Made by a program: the position numbers and the translations under genes. From Nitrospiraceae bacterium (GTDB lineage: Bacteria > Nitrospirota > Thermodesulfovibrionia > Thermodesulfovibrionales > UBA1546), in assembly GCA_003535475.1 (NCBI GenBank), contig DOHC01000143.1:248-6694 (forward strand): DNA of 6,447 nucleotides, written 5' to 3'. Numbering within the stretch: the stretch's first letter is position 1; each line of letters opens with the position of its first letter. The notes below the pieces were generated by a model. That model was not told where the DNA came from, searched no databases, and saw only the letters and a program-made list of their open reading frames with translations. Of the stretch, positions 6,410 through 6,447 are shown in pieces.

Positions 6410-6437
6410 TTTAAAAAAATATTTGAGTTCTTGTCAA
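6410..6437 (-). promoter_or_regulatory. Promoter of the rlpA-like gene
   Basis: On the minus strand a perfect -35 box TTGACA lies at 6437-6432, followed by a 16-base AT-rich spacer and a 4/6 -10 box TTTAAA at 6415-6410. Only five bases then separate the -10 box from the ATG at 6404, so transcription would start about at the start codon. No Shine-Dalgarno sequence is present. This supports a leaderless message or, alternatively, use of the TTG at codon 10 as the true start. Confidence 0.5.
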
Positions 6438-6447
6438 TAGGTGTGTA

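Overview
The window looks like bacterial chromosome from an envelope-bearing (diderm) organism of moderate GC content. It encodes a periplasmic adaptor protein and an RlpA-type lipoprotein, both of which imply an outer membrane. The bacterial FmdE-like protein with a C-terminal zinc ribbon, together with the overall gene style, would fit an anaerobic lineage such as Nitrospirota or the Desulfobacterota/Geobacter group. That assignment is an inference from gene content only. No RNA genes, insertion sequences, CRISPR arrays or origins were seen.

Left arm, minus strand (1-1236). Reading in the direction of transcription, there is an FmdE-family protein (1236-655), then a two-gene type II toxin-antitoxin module. 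The module is a 59-residue antitoxin (603-424) overlapping a ParE/RelE-family toxin (427-119) by 4 bases. The module has its own extended -10 promoter and a strong ribosome binding site in the 51-base gap after fmdE. Just past the toxin, at 112-44, is what looks like the last ~20 codons of a PIN-domain toxin, the stump of an older module.

Centre, plus strand (1322-5644). A tightly packed three-gene operon encodes a MacAB/LolCDE-type transporter: an ATPase, an 8-helix permease carrying two FtsX domains in one chain, and a HlyD/MacA-type periplasmic adaptor whose hairpin tip carries the Arg-Leu-Ser pattern used for docking on TolC-type channels. No outer-membrane channel gene is present, so the channel is probably encoded elsewhere. 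Substrate is not predictable from the sequence.

Right arm, minus strand (6404-5655). An RlpA-like lipoprotein (DPBB plus SPOR domains) faces the transporter operon tail to tail. Only 10 bases separate the two stop codons, and a 9-bp inverted repeat spans both gene ends.

The system is recognisable rather than wholly new. The points most worth a second look are the fused double-FtsX permease paired with a TolC-docking adaptor, the PIN remnant beside the toxin module, and the repeated placement of -10 boxes almost directly against start codons (fmdE, the ATPase gene, rlpA), which suggests leaderless messages.
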